A stretch of 25,404 bases of DNA from Nitrospirota bacterium (lineage in GTDB: Bacteria; Nitrospinota; Nitrospinia; Nitrospinales; Nitrospinaceae). The notes under the pieces are model-generated. The model made no database searches, was not told where the DNA came from, and saw only the letters and a list, made by a program, of their open reading frames with translations. The translations under genes and the position numbers were made by a program. This document shows positions 8,431 through 15,932 of this stretch, piece by piece. The stretch spans positions 1 to 25,404 of the forward strand of contig QIDN01000105.1 of NCBI GenBank assembly GCA_003229345.1. The letters run 5' to 3'. The stretch's first letter is position 1. Each line of letters begins with the position of its first letter.

Positions 8431-8916
8431 ATGAACCGGCCAAATTCTTCCATGAAGATCAGCGATATACTTAAAGAAGACTACATCATCGCGGATTTGG
8501 AGGCCGGTGACAAAGAGGGAACTTTAAACGAGGTTTCGCTTTTTTTGGAACATAAGGGAGCCATTCAGGACCACGGTAAATTGCTTCAGGCGCTTTTGGA
8601 CCGGGAAAAATTGGGGAGCACGGGAATCGGCGACAACATGGCCATTCCTCACGCCAAGCACGAGGGCATTGAGCACATTATCACGGTGTTCGCCCGGTCC
8701 CGGAAAGGCATCGATTTTCAATCCCTGGACCGAAAACCAGTCCATTTTGTTTTCCTGCTCCTGGCTCCTCCTGCATCGACCGGGCTGCACCTGAAAGCTT
8801 TGGCCAAAATCGCCCGGCTGTTTAAAAACCCGTCCTTGCGTGAAAATATTTTAAAGGCGGAGGATGCCGATACAATTAACTCTTTAATTTTGGAAGAAGA
8901 TTCCAAAATCAGCTAG
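8431..8916 (+). CDS. ptsN: PTS IIA-like nitrogen regulatory protein (EIIA-Ntr)
   Basis: Phosphate acceptor of the regulatory nitrogen-PTS; controls potassium transport, stress and nitrogen responses in other bacteria. 161 residues, one EIIA type-2 domain. The phosphorylated His is in AIPHAK (H74 from the first start), preceded by LGSTGIGDNM and followed by FLLLAPP and the HLKALAKIARLF helix, all family signatures. Two starts are possible, ATG 8431 and ATG 8452; the latter begins MKISDILKE, closer to many homologs, and neither has a good Shine-Dalgarno. Directly downstream comes ptsI rather than rapZ or an HPr gene, which often follow ptsN. Confidence 0.95.
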   Translation: MNRPNSSMKISDILKEDYIIADLEAGDKEGTLNEVSLFLEHKGAIQDHGKLLQALLDREKLGSTGIGDNMAIPHAKHEGIEHIITVFARSRKGIDFQSLDRKPVHFVFLLLAPPASTGLHLKALAKIARLFKNPSLRENILKAEDADTINSLILEEDSKIS

Positions 8917-8962
8917 ACCCGCCGGGCACCGGCGAATTATTCACTTTTCCTGAGAGAGTTTC

Positions 8963-10729
8963 GTGTATTCCGGAATTGCCGTATCCAGCGGAGTAGCCAT
9001 CGGTAAAGCCTACCTGCTTGACCGAACCAAGGTGTGCGTCATCAAGCGCAGTATTCCTGAAAAAGGAGTTGAAAAGGAAATCAGGCGCCTGCGCGACGCG
9101 ATTGAAATGTCCAAAGCTCAGATGAAGGACACCAAACAACGAGCCAGTTCCATCGCCGACAAATACGCCATCATCCTCGACACCTACACCCTACTACTGG
9201 AAGACGACATGCTCGTCAACGAAACCATCGAAACCATCAGGCAGGAACGCTGCAACGCCGAATGGGCCTTGACGGTAACTCTCGAAAAATTCACCAACCT
9301 GTTCAACAAAATCAACGATGAATATCTAAAAGGCAAGAAGGATGATCTGGACTTGGTGGTCCATGGGGTCATCAAGAACCTGATCGGCCACCACCAGGAA
9401 AATCTGGCGGATATCGACGAACCGGTCGTCGTCATCACCCATGAATTGAGCCCCTCGGACACCATCCTGATGTCCAAAACCTTTATCCTTGGAATGGCCA
9501 CTGAAGTGGGCGGTAAAACTTCGCATGTTGGCATTTTTGCTTCAGCCTTGGGAATTCCGGCAGTAGTCGGCCTGGTCAATCTCACCGAATTCGTCAACTC
9601 CGGTGATACCGTGATTATCGACGGCATCCAGGGTGAGGTGATCGTCAATCCTGACAAAGAACAATTAAATCATTATCAGAAAAAGCAGAAAAATTACCAA
9701 CGGTATGAAAAAACCTTATTGAAGGACATAGGACTGGAGGCAGAAACGCTGGACGGGGAGAAAGTCCAGCTGATGGCCAACATTGAAACCATCCATGAGG
9801 CTAAATCCATCCGTAAATATGGAGGCGAAGGCATCGGACTCTACCGGACGGAATTCCTGTATCTGGCGGCCAACTCACTGCCGACCGAGAACGACTTGTA
9901 TGCCAACTTTAAAAAAGTCGTACAAACCATGGAGCCCTATCCGGTGGTGATCCGTACCCTGGATATCGGGGCCGACAAGCAACTTTCAAAAATCAACAAT
10001 GCCCCAGAGGACAATCCGGCACTGGGCTTGAGAGGCATTCGCCTCTCACTGGCTCAACCCGACCTTCTTATGGATCAATTGAAGGGAATTTTAAGGGCAA
10101 GCCTTTACGGGAAAACCAAAATCCTATATCCTATGGTCTCCAGTGTGGAGTAAATTGTTGAGGCCAACGGCTACCTGGAAAAGGCTAAAGAGGAGTTAAG
10201 AAGCGCGCAAATTCCCTTCCAAGATGATATTCCAGTGGGAGCCATGATAGAAACTCCGTCAGCGGCTCTCATCGTCGACCGAATTTTGGAATTGGTCGAC
10301 TATATCAGCATCGGTACCAATGATTTGATACAATATGTTCTGGCGGTGGACCGCATCAACGAAAACGTAGCCCACCTTTATCAGCCTTTTCACCCCTCGG
10401 TCCTGAGAATTTTGAGAGATATTTTCGCGGTTGCCGAGAAGATGGGAAAACCGGTCTCCATTTGCGGCGAATTGGGAGGCGATCCCATGGCCACTTTTTT
10501 ACTTTTAGGTTTGGGCAAGGTGCATGAATTGAGCATGGAACCACATTCCATACCCAAAGTGAAAAAAATTCTAAGAAAAGTAACATTGAAGGAAGCCCGT
10601 GAATTAGCCGATCACGCCTTAGGCCTGTCCACCTCCGAAGAAGTCAACCGGTTTATCAATAATGAAATGCGGAGCCGTTTCCCATCTGATTTCGACCGAG
10701 ACTTGGCCTTTGGCGAGAAAAACAAATAA
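8963..10729 (+). pseudogene. ptsI: PTS enzyme I (phosphoenolpyruvate-protein phosphotransferase), interrupted by one in-frame TAA
   Basis: Enzyme I moves phosphate from PEP to HPr/NPr. Reading from GTG 8963 the frame codes for enzyme I without a gap up to TAA at 10151-10153 (codon 397) and continues in the same frame to a TAA at 10727-10729. Together this gives 588 codons, the normal length. N-terminal domain: GGKTSHVGIF with active His188. PEP-binding barrel: GIGLYRTEFLYL, IRTLDIGADK, NPALGLRGIRL before the stop; GTNDLIQYVLAVDR and SICGELGGDP with Cys501 after it. The stop falls in S-V-E-*-I-V-E, where homologs have a sense codon, often Glu; a single base change (GAA or CAA to TAA) explains it. 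The truncated product would lack the catalytic Cys and half the barrel. No GAF domain, so not the PtsP type. Either a recent nonsense mutation or a sequencing error. Confidence 0.9.
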
Positions 10730-10744
10730 CCGGAGCGCAACTCA

Positions 10745-10759
10745 CCCGCAAAGCGCGGG
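10745..10759 (+). other. Short GC hairpin between ptsI and metK
   Basis: CCCGC-AAAGC-GCGGG forms a perfect 5-bp stem with a 5-base loop just after ptsI. The following CTTCTCTTGC is not a U-tract, so a terminator role is weak. It lies just upstream of the metK promoter. Confidence 0.35.
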
Positions 10760-10766
10760 ACTTCTC

Positions 10767-10795
10767 TTGCAATCAATTAAAATTTTGAATAAAAT
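10767..10795 (+). promoter_or_regulatory. Sigma-70-type promoter for metK
   Basis: TTGCAA (10767-10772) and TAAAAT (10790-10795) are separated by exactly 17 bases of AT-rich DNA. The predicted start near 10802 leaves a leader of about 22 bases before the metK ATG, too short for a known SAM riboswitch. Confidence 0.65.
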
Positions 10796-10823
10796 TTCTC
10801 ACCCTCAAACAAGGTAAGCTTTT

Positions 10824-11984
10824 ATGAGTTCAGGCAATTACTTATTTACTTCCGAATCCGTTTCCGAAGGTCATCCCGATAAAATCTCAGATCAGATTTC
10901 GGATTCTATTCTCGATGCACTCTTAAAACAAGATCCCTATTCCCGTGTCGCTTGTGAAACTTTGGTCACCACGGGACTTGTCGTTATATCCGGCGAAGTA
11001 ACCACCAAGGCCTACGTGGAAATTCCAAAAATCGCACGGCAAACCATCAAGGAAATCGGCTACACCCACTCCGACATGGGGTTTGATTACCAGACCTGCG
11101 GGGTGATGGTTACTTTGGACGAGCAATCCCAGGACATCTCACAGGGCGTGGATGACGATCAGCATGAGCAGGGCGCCGGAGACCAAGGTATGATGTTCGG
11201 TTACGCTTCCAATGAAACCAAGGAATTGATGCCCGCTCCCATCGTGTATGCCCATAAACTGGTCCGGAAACTAGCCGATGTTCGCAAAAAAGGCATCTTA
11301 CCTTTTCTTCGGCCTGACAGCAAATCGCAGGTTTCGATACGCTATGAGAAAGGCAAGCCGGTTTGTATCGAAACCGTCGTTGTCTCTTCTCAGCATGATC
11401 CCGATATCTCCACCAAAAAAATCCGCTCGGAAATCATTGAGGAAGTCGTCAATCATGTGATCCCAAAAAGTTTTCAAGCTAAGAAAATGAAAATCCATGT
11501 CAATCCCACCGGCCGCTTTGTCATTGGAGGTCCCCAGGGGGATTGTGGTTTGACGGGCCGCAAAATCATAGTCGACACTTACGGCGGATTTGCCCGCCAC
11601 GGGGGAGGCGCATTTTCCGGCAAGGATGCCACCAAGGTGGACCGTTCTGCCGCCTACATGGCCCGCTATATCGCCAAAAACCTGGTGGCCGCTAAAATCG
11701 CGGACCGGTGTGAGGTACAATTGGCCTACGCGATCGGCGTCGCCGATCCCGTTTCCATTTTCGTCGATACCTTCAACACGCACCATATCAATCCAAAAAA
11801 TATTGAAGGCCTGATTCGGGATCACTTTGAACTAAAACCCGCTGGAATCATGAAATCGCTGGACCTGAGAAAACCCCGGTTCAAGCAAACCGCAGCCTAC
11901 GGTCATTTCGGCAGAAAAGAAAAAGGCTTTACCTGGGAGCAAACTGATAAAGCGGCGAAGCTGAAAAAGTCCGCAGGCTTGTAA
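10824..11984 (+). CDS. metK: S-adenosylmethionine synthetase
   Basis: Makes SAM from methionine and ATP in the cytoplasm. 386 residues, full length, three-domain bacterial form. Signatures: FTSESVSEGHPDKISDQISD at the N-terminus (ATP-binding His and Asp), GAGDQGMMFGYA (methionine/ATP loop), and GGGAFSGKDATKVDRSAAY (phosphate-binding glycine-rich loop). ATG 10824 is preceded by AAGG at a good distance. It has its own promoter, so it is probably transcribed independently of ptsI even though it is on the same strand. SAM-using enzymes lie nearby (methyltransferase at 13191, radical SAM protein at 15933), but this need not be more than chance. Confidence 0.98.
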   Translation: MSSGNYLFTSESVSEGHPDKISDQISDSILDALLKQDPYSRVACETLVTTGLVVISGEVTTKAYVEIPKIARQTIKEIGYTHSDMGFDYQTCGVMVTLDEQSQDISQGVDDDQHEQGAGDQGMMFGYASNETKELMPAPIVYAHKLVRKLADVRKKGILPFLRPDSKSQVSIRYEKGKPVCIETVVVSSQHDPDISTKKIRSEIIEEVVNHVIPKSFQAKKMKIHVNPTGRFVIGGPQGDCGLTGRKIIVDTYGGFARHGGGAFSGKDATKVDRSAAYMARYIAKNLVAAKIADRCEVQLAYAIGVADPVSIFVDTFNTHHINPKNIEGLIRDHFELKPAGIMKSLDLRKPRFKQTAAYGHFGRKEKGFTWEQTDKAAKLKKSAGL

Positions 11985-12094
11985 CCTTTTTCCAGGAAAA
12001 GGAAGGTTGAGAAGACATTAAGAATGAGTAGCTTCACCTACAAGTTTTTAATTTAACCAGACGGCTTTATTTTTTTATAAAGTGAAGGTTTTAT

Positions 12095-13147
12095 ATGACT
12101 GCTGAAATAATTCGCATCGGCATTATTGGGGCGGGCTCCAATACCCGGAAAATACATATCCCGAAACTCCAGGCCATACAAGGAGTCCAGATTGTTGAGG
12201 TCGCGAATCGGACCACGGCCTCTGCCCAGAAAGTTGCTGACGAGTTCCAAATCCCCACCGTTCGAAATCATTGGCGGGAAGTCATCGAATCCAAGGAAGT
12301 CGACGCCATCGTCATCGGAACCTGGCCTTATCTGCATTCCGAGGCTACCTGTGCGGCTTTGCAGGCAAACAAACATGTTCTTTGTGAAGCCAGAATGGCT
12401 ATGAATGAAGTTGAAGCTCGGACCATGCTTCAAGCTGCCTACAAGGATCCTGAATGTGTCGTGCAAATTGTCCCCTCCCCATTTACGTTGCATGCCGATT
12501 CAATCCTGCTCAAAATGCTCGATAGTGGTGATATAGGAACGCCGCGATTTTTTCGTTTCGAATACCAGGCACCTCCTTTGGTTCCACTGGGAGGAGCACT
12601 GCATTGGAGACGAAATAAAAAGTACAGCGGTTCCAATATTATGGTGCTGGGGATTATCTATGAATCCCTCCTCCGTTGGTTCGGTTCCGCCGAATGGGTC
12701 GATGCCCATGCTGAAGTAATCAACAACCGTGCGGTTGATCCCGAAACCAACAGAGAAGTCGAGGTCGAAGTTCCCGACTACCTGTCAGTTCAGATGAAGA
12801 TGACCAACGGCATCATGGGGTCCCTGTTTCTTCATGAACTCAGCACCCGCCCCACCAGTTCCTCCATCAAAATATATGGTGATAAGGGCTTCATCCATCT
12901 AGACTTTGAAACGGACGGCAAACTCTATCTGTCGACAGGTGCGGGAGGCGAGTTGAGTGAAGTACAAATTCCAACCGAACAAGCAGGGAAATGGCGGACG
13001 GAAGAGGAATTCATCAACACCATCCGCGGCCTCGAGGATACGGAGCACACCACTTTCACCACCGGAGTGGAATACATGAAGTTCACTCAGGCGGTGAATG
13101 AAAGTTTCAATGGTGACGGAGAACGCATAATCATACCGCCCGGTTAA
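12095..13147 (+). CDS. Gfo/Idh/MocA-type NAD(P)-binding oxidoreductase with altered EKP motif
   Basis: 350 residues. The N-terminal Rossmann fold shows IRIGIIGAGSNTRKIHIP and then the family order: VEVANRT, DAIVIGTWPYLHSEATCAAL, NKHVLCEA. The C-terminal alpha/beta domain (GFO_IDH_MocA_C-like) has DIGTPRFFRFEY, LHWRRNKKYSGSNIMVLGIIYESLLRWFG and IKIYGDKGFIHLDFE. The usual CEKP motif, whose Lys contacts cofactor and substrate, reads C-E-A-R-M here, so Lys and Pro are both missing. Activity may differ from an ordinary dehydrogenase, or the protein may act in a non-redox role. Substrate cannot be told. Starts at ATG 12095 with GAAGG upstream; 110 bases after metK, and followed by a convergent methyltransferase. 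Confidence 0.88.
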   Translation: MTAEIIRIGIIGAGSNTRKIHIPKLQAIQGVQIVEVANRTTASAQKVADEFQIPTVRNHWREVIESKEVDAIVIGTWPYLHSEATCAALQANKHVLCEARMAMNEVEARTMLQAAYKDPECVVQIVPSPFTLHADSILLKMLDSGDIGTPRFFRFEYQAPPLVPLGGALHWRRNKKYSGSNIMVLGIIYESLLRWFGSAEWVDAHAEVINNRAVDPETNREVEVEVPDYLSVQMKMTNGIMGSLFLHELSTRPTSSSIKIYGDKGFIHLDFETDGKLYLSTGAGGELSEVQIPTEQAGKWRTEEEFINTIRGLEDTEHTTFTTGVEYMKFTQAVNESFNGDGERIIIPPG

Positions 13148-13190
13148 ATCTTCCGTATTTATTTTCAATAAAATCCTCCCCTCTTAAAAA

Positions 13191-13964
13191 TCACGATTTC
13201 CTCCCGACCACAAGAAATCCGCTTCCACCATATACAGTCTCGGAGTGTTCGATGGCAAACCCCGCGCGTTCAACTTCTTCCCGCAGTTCTTCCGGGCGAT
13301 AACCGTGCCACCTGCCGCATTTTAATTGCTTCTCGATATATTTTAATCCCAAATGAAAGGTCAACGGATATACCCCATATTTTTTAACAACCCAGGATCG
13401 TCTCTGACTTCTTAAACTCTCCAGGCTGGCGCGGATAATTTGCTTCGCGTTATAGGAGTGAGTGGGATTGGCGGTCACCAACAACCCGCCCGGCTTCAGG
13501 ACCCTCCCAAATTCCTGATACGCGTGCCTCCGATCGCTTTCTTCCGGCAACGTGTAAATGGAAAAGTGCGCCGCCACACAGGAAACGGAGGCATCACCCA
13601 GCGGCAATTTCATGGAAAGATCCGCTTGCACCCCAGAAACGGAACCCTTCAAATTTAACCGATTCGCTCTGAGTTTCAGTGAAGCGAGGCCCGCCGGCAG
13701 AATATCCATGCCCAAATATCGTTCACCCCTGGTCAACCGATTCGCCAGAAATGGAAGCAGCAATCCTGAACCGCACCCCACATCCAGTACCCACTCCCCT
13801 TTCCCCAGTCTTATTGAGTCTGCTACACGCTGGAGAGACTCGAGATAAACCTCAGGGGACAGCCAGTCATAGAGCCGGGTTTTGAATCCGATCTCCCAGT
13901 ATTGCTTATAGATAGATGAAAAAATAATTGATTCTCCTTCTTGTTCGGTACCTGCAAAATCCAT
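13191..13964 (-). CDS. Class I SAM-dependent methyltransferase (UbiE-like fold), substrate unknown
   Basis: 257 residues. SAM-binding motif I is VLDVGCGSG (59-67), followed by the acidic strand end YLGMDILPAG (motif post-I), the QADLSMKLPLGDASV region and FGRVLKPGGLLVTANP (motif III), in the order of Methyltransf_11/25 domains. The C-terminal part (about 165-257) ends in YGGSGFLVVGRK, common in small-molecule or lipid methyltransferases. No membrane segment. Starts at ATG 13964-13962 on the minus strand with no clear Shine-Dalgarno. It is divergent from the small gene at 14003, and the -10 box of that gene's promoter overlaps this start codon. Convergent with the oxidoreductase at 12095, with 43 bases between stops. 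Confidence 0.88.
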   Translation of the reverse strand: MDFAGTEQEGESIIFSSIYKQYWEIGFKTRLYDWLSPEVYLESLQRVADSIRLGKGEWVLDVGCGSGLLLPFLANRLTRGERYLGMDILPAGLASLKLRANRLNLKGSVSGVQADLSMKLPLGDASVSCVAAHFSIYTLPEESDRRHAYQEFGRVLKPGGLLVTANPTHSYNAKQIIRASLESLRSQRRSWVVKKYGVYPLTFHLGLKYIEKQLKCGRWHGYRPEELREEVERAGFAIEHSETVYGGSGFLVVGRKS

Positions 13965-13969
13965 ATAAT
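13941..13969 (+). promoter_or_regulatory. Strong sigma-70-type promoter for the 14003 gene, overlapping the methyltransferase start
   Basis: TTGTTC (13941-13946) and a perfect TATAAT (13964-13969) are 17 bases apart. The -10 box shares a base with the start codon of the divergent methyltransferase gene, so the two genes could interfere with each other. Confidence 0.65.
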
Positions 13970-14002
13970 AGAATCAAACCTTGCTCAAGTGGGAGATTAA
14001 TT

Positions 14003-14437
14003 TTGGCGAAAAAACCCTTCATCAATAAATACGGATTTGTCGAATATCCCTTCCTGCACGACGATCGTAAAGGTAAAAATTGGTGGTTTTTCAACCTTTT
14101 GGAGGACCATTTGAAGCGTCGATCCCGGAAGAAATTTGGACCGGACTATACCAAGCAGAATATGCATGATGACATGCTGACCTTCCTGCACGATACCAAT
14201 CTGAAATTTTATGTCCTGTTGCCTTCCGGCATGGGCATGGAATTTAAACTGATAGGGAAATACGACACGAAGGAATTGGTTCACCTCGAGGACCCGGTGC
14301 CCTACATCACTGAAAAATACGGCGGCGGCAAATTCAAGGTCAATATTTACCACGAGGGCACTTTCGCTGGCACGGAAAATTTCAAAACCCACGGCGATCC
14401 CAAATGGGTCGAAATTCCGGATGACAATCTGGGATGA
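14003..14437 (+). CDS. Unrecognised 144-aa protein
   Basis: I do not recognise this protein. From TTG 14003 (GGGAG 7 bases upstream) it begins MAKKPFINKYGFVEYPFL. No signal peptide or membrane helix. The N-terminal 70 residues are basic and aromatic (GKNWWFFNLLEDHLKRRSRKK broken by acidic residues). The C-terminal part holds a glycine-turn beta module, YGGGKFKVNIYHEG followed by FKTHGDPKW, a pattern seen in small beta-sandwich modules of diverse proteins; this is a visual impression only. An in-frame earlier start at 13928 lies upstream of the promoter and is unlikely. It ends directly before the LCAT-like lipoprotein frame and is probably cotranscribed with it. Confidence 0.8.
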   Translation: MAKKPFINKYGFVEYPFLHDDRKGKNWWFFNLLEDHLKRRSRKKFGPDYTKQNMHDDMLTFLHDTNLKFYVLLPSGMGMEFKLIGKYDTKELVHLEDPVPYITEKYGGGKFKVNIYHEGTFAGTENFKTHGDPKWVEIPDDNLG

Positions 14438-14497
14438 TTGTCCTTTATCAATAAAAGAGATCTATCAGTTGTAGCCTCTTACCTCCATAAGGCAAAA

Positions 14498-15913
14498 ATG
14501 CCTAAGCACATCCAGATACTGTCTCTCTTTTTTCTTTTGATTTCCGCCTGCAGTACTACAGAGCACGTTCCTGATTTAGGTAGCCTGTATAACGCGCTCG
14601 CGATGCATGAGGACCCCAACCGCAACCCGATCCTCGTGATACCCGGCCTGATGGGATCTAAACTGGTCGACCAGAATTCGGGTAAAACCGTCTGGGGAGC
14701 CTTCGGCCTCGGCCAGGTAGACCCCAACACTTCCGAAGGCGCGCGGCTGGTGGCCCTGCCCATGGTCCCGGGCCAACCGCTGAGGGAATTGCATGATAAC
14801 GTTCAGTCTGCAGGGGCGTTGGACCGTATCGTATTTAATTTTCTGGGTTTCCCTTTACAACTCAATGCCTACTATCATATTTTGCAAACCTTGGGTGTGG
14901 GAGGATACCGGGATGAAGCACTGGGCATAGCCGGTGCTATCGACTACGGAGAGGGCCACTATACGTGTTTTCAATTCGATTATGATTGGCGCCGGGATAT
15001 TGTCGAAAGCGCAAAAAACCTGGATCGGCTTATCCAGGAAAAAACCCGCTACGTTCAGGAAGAAACCGAAAAGCGGTTTGGTATTAAACTGGAGAAGGTC
15101 AAATTTGATATCGTCGCCCATTCCATGGGCGGATTGGTCGCGCGTTATTACCTCCGCTACGGCGCGGTGGACCTCCCGGAAGACGGCAGTCTTCCGAAAC
15201 TCACTTGGGCCGGCGCCCGGCATGTGGATCATCTCATATTGATCGGCACCCCCAACGCCGGTTCATTGGGTTCCCTTCAGAACCTCATTTCCGGAGTCAG
15301 CCTGGAAACCCTGTTCCCCCACTACTCTGCCGCTGTATTGGGCACCATGCCCTCGATGTATGAATTACTCCCTCGGGGGCGTCATGTTCCTTTGTTAAGG
15401 GCCAACGGCCAACCGGTGGACGATCTTTTTGATCCGGAATTGTGGAAAAACCAGCAATGGGGTCTGGCCGATCCGGAACAGGATCATATTCTCAAATTAC
15501 TCCTGCCAGAAGTCGAGAGCCGGGAACAAAGGCTCGAAATCGCACTGGATCACCAGGCCAAGGCTTTACGCCGAGCCCGGCAATTCGCTGCGGCCATAGA
15601 CGTTCCGGCGAAACCGCCGGATTCACTCAAGTTGCTTTTAATTGCGGGAGATGCCGAAGAAACCAAAATGACGGCCCAAATTAATCCTGAAGGGGGAGTA
15701 AAAATAGTTAAAACCGGCCCGGGGGATGGCACCGTTCTGCGCAGTAGTGCTCTTATGGACGAGCGGATGGCGGACAATCGCCAGAGCCGATTGATTTCAC
15801 CGATTCACTGGAGCCAGGTGCACTTTATTTTTTCCGATCATCTGGGGCTTACCAAGACCCCCGCCTTTACTGACAACGTCCTTTACTTTCTACTGGAGAG
15901 TCCCCGGAATTAG
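14498..15913 (+). CDS. Lecithin:cholesterol acyltransferase-like alpha/beta-hydrolase lipoprotein
   Basis: Predicted lipid-anchored esterase, lipase or acyltransferase. From ATG 14498 (AAGG 5 bases upstream) the N-terminus MPKHIQILSLFFLLISAC is a lipoprotein signal peptide with lipobox I-S-A-C. An in-frame TTG at 14438, contiguous with the upstream stop, would put 20 extra residues before it. The mature protein has NPILVIPGLMGSKL, the LCAT/PDAT opening block, and DYDWRRDIV. The nucleophile motif is AHSMGG with Ser209 (codon 15122-15124). Candidate catalytic Asp is in GDGTV and His in the SPIHWSQVHF region. LIGTPNAGS is a further family marker. 471 residues, plausible for the family. The +2 residue after the Cys is Ser, so outer-membrane sorting is likely if Lol rules apply. 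Confidence 0.9.
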   Translation: MPKHIQILSLFFLLISACSTTEHVPDLGSLYNALAMHEDPNRNPILVIPGLMGSKLVDQNSGKTVWGAFGLGQVDPNTSEGARLVALPMVPGQPLRELHDNVQSAGALDRIVFNFLGFPLQLNAYYHILQTLGVGGYRDEALGIAGAIDYGEGHYTCFQFDYDWRRDIVESAKNLDRLIQEKTRYVQEETEKRFGIKLEKVKFDIVAHSMGGLVARYYLRYGAVDLPEDGSLPKLTWAGARHVDHLILIGTPNAGSLGSLQNLISGVSLETLFPHYSAAVLGTMPSMYELLPRGRHVPLLRANGQPVDDLFDPELWKNQQWGLADPEQDHILKLLLPEVESREQRLEIALDHQAKALRRARQFAAAIDVPAKPPDSLKLLLIAGDAEETKMTAQINPEGGVKIVKTGPGDGTVLRSSALMDERMADNRQSRLISPIHWSQVHFIFSDHLGLTKTPAFTDNVLYFLLESPRN

Positions 15914-15932
15914 GATAGGATTCTTGATCGAA

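Noticed and set aside
10151..10153. Programmed recoding (selenocysteine or pyrrolysine) or readthrough at the ptsI stop
   Set aside because: The stop is TAA, not TGA or TAG, homologs have an ordinary residue there, and the context TAAATT is not a known readthrough signal.
10154..10729. Downstream half of ptsI as an independent gene
   Set aside because: It lacks a ribosome-binding site with a suitable start near the stop, and it would begin inside the PEP-binding barrel; it is best read as the 3' part of ptsI.
10730..10823. SAM-sensing riboswitch upstream of metK
   Set aside because: Only 94 bases are available, the promoter sits in the middle of them, and the leader left is about 22 bases. 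I could not fit the SAM-I, SAM-II or SAM/SAH core motifs; only a simple 5-bp hairpin upstream of the promoter is present.
11986..12020. Hairpin CCTTTT-TCCAGG-AAAAGG after metK as terminator
   Set aside because: The stem is AT-rich and weak, and no U-tract follows.
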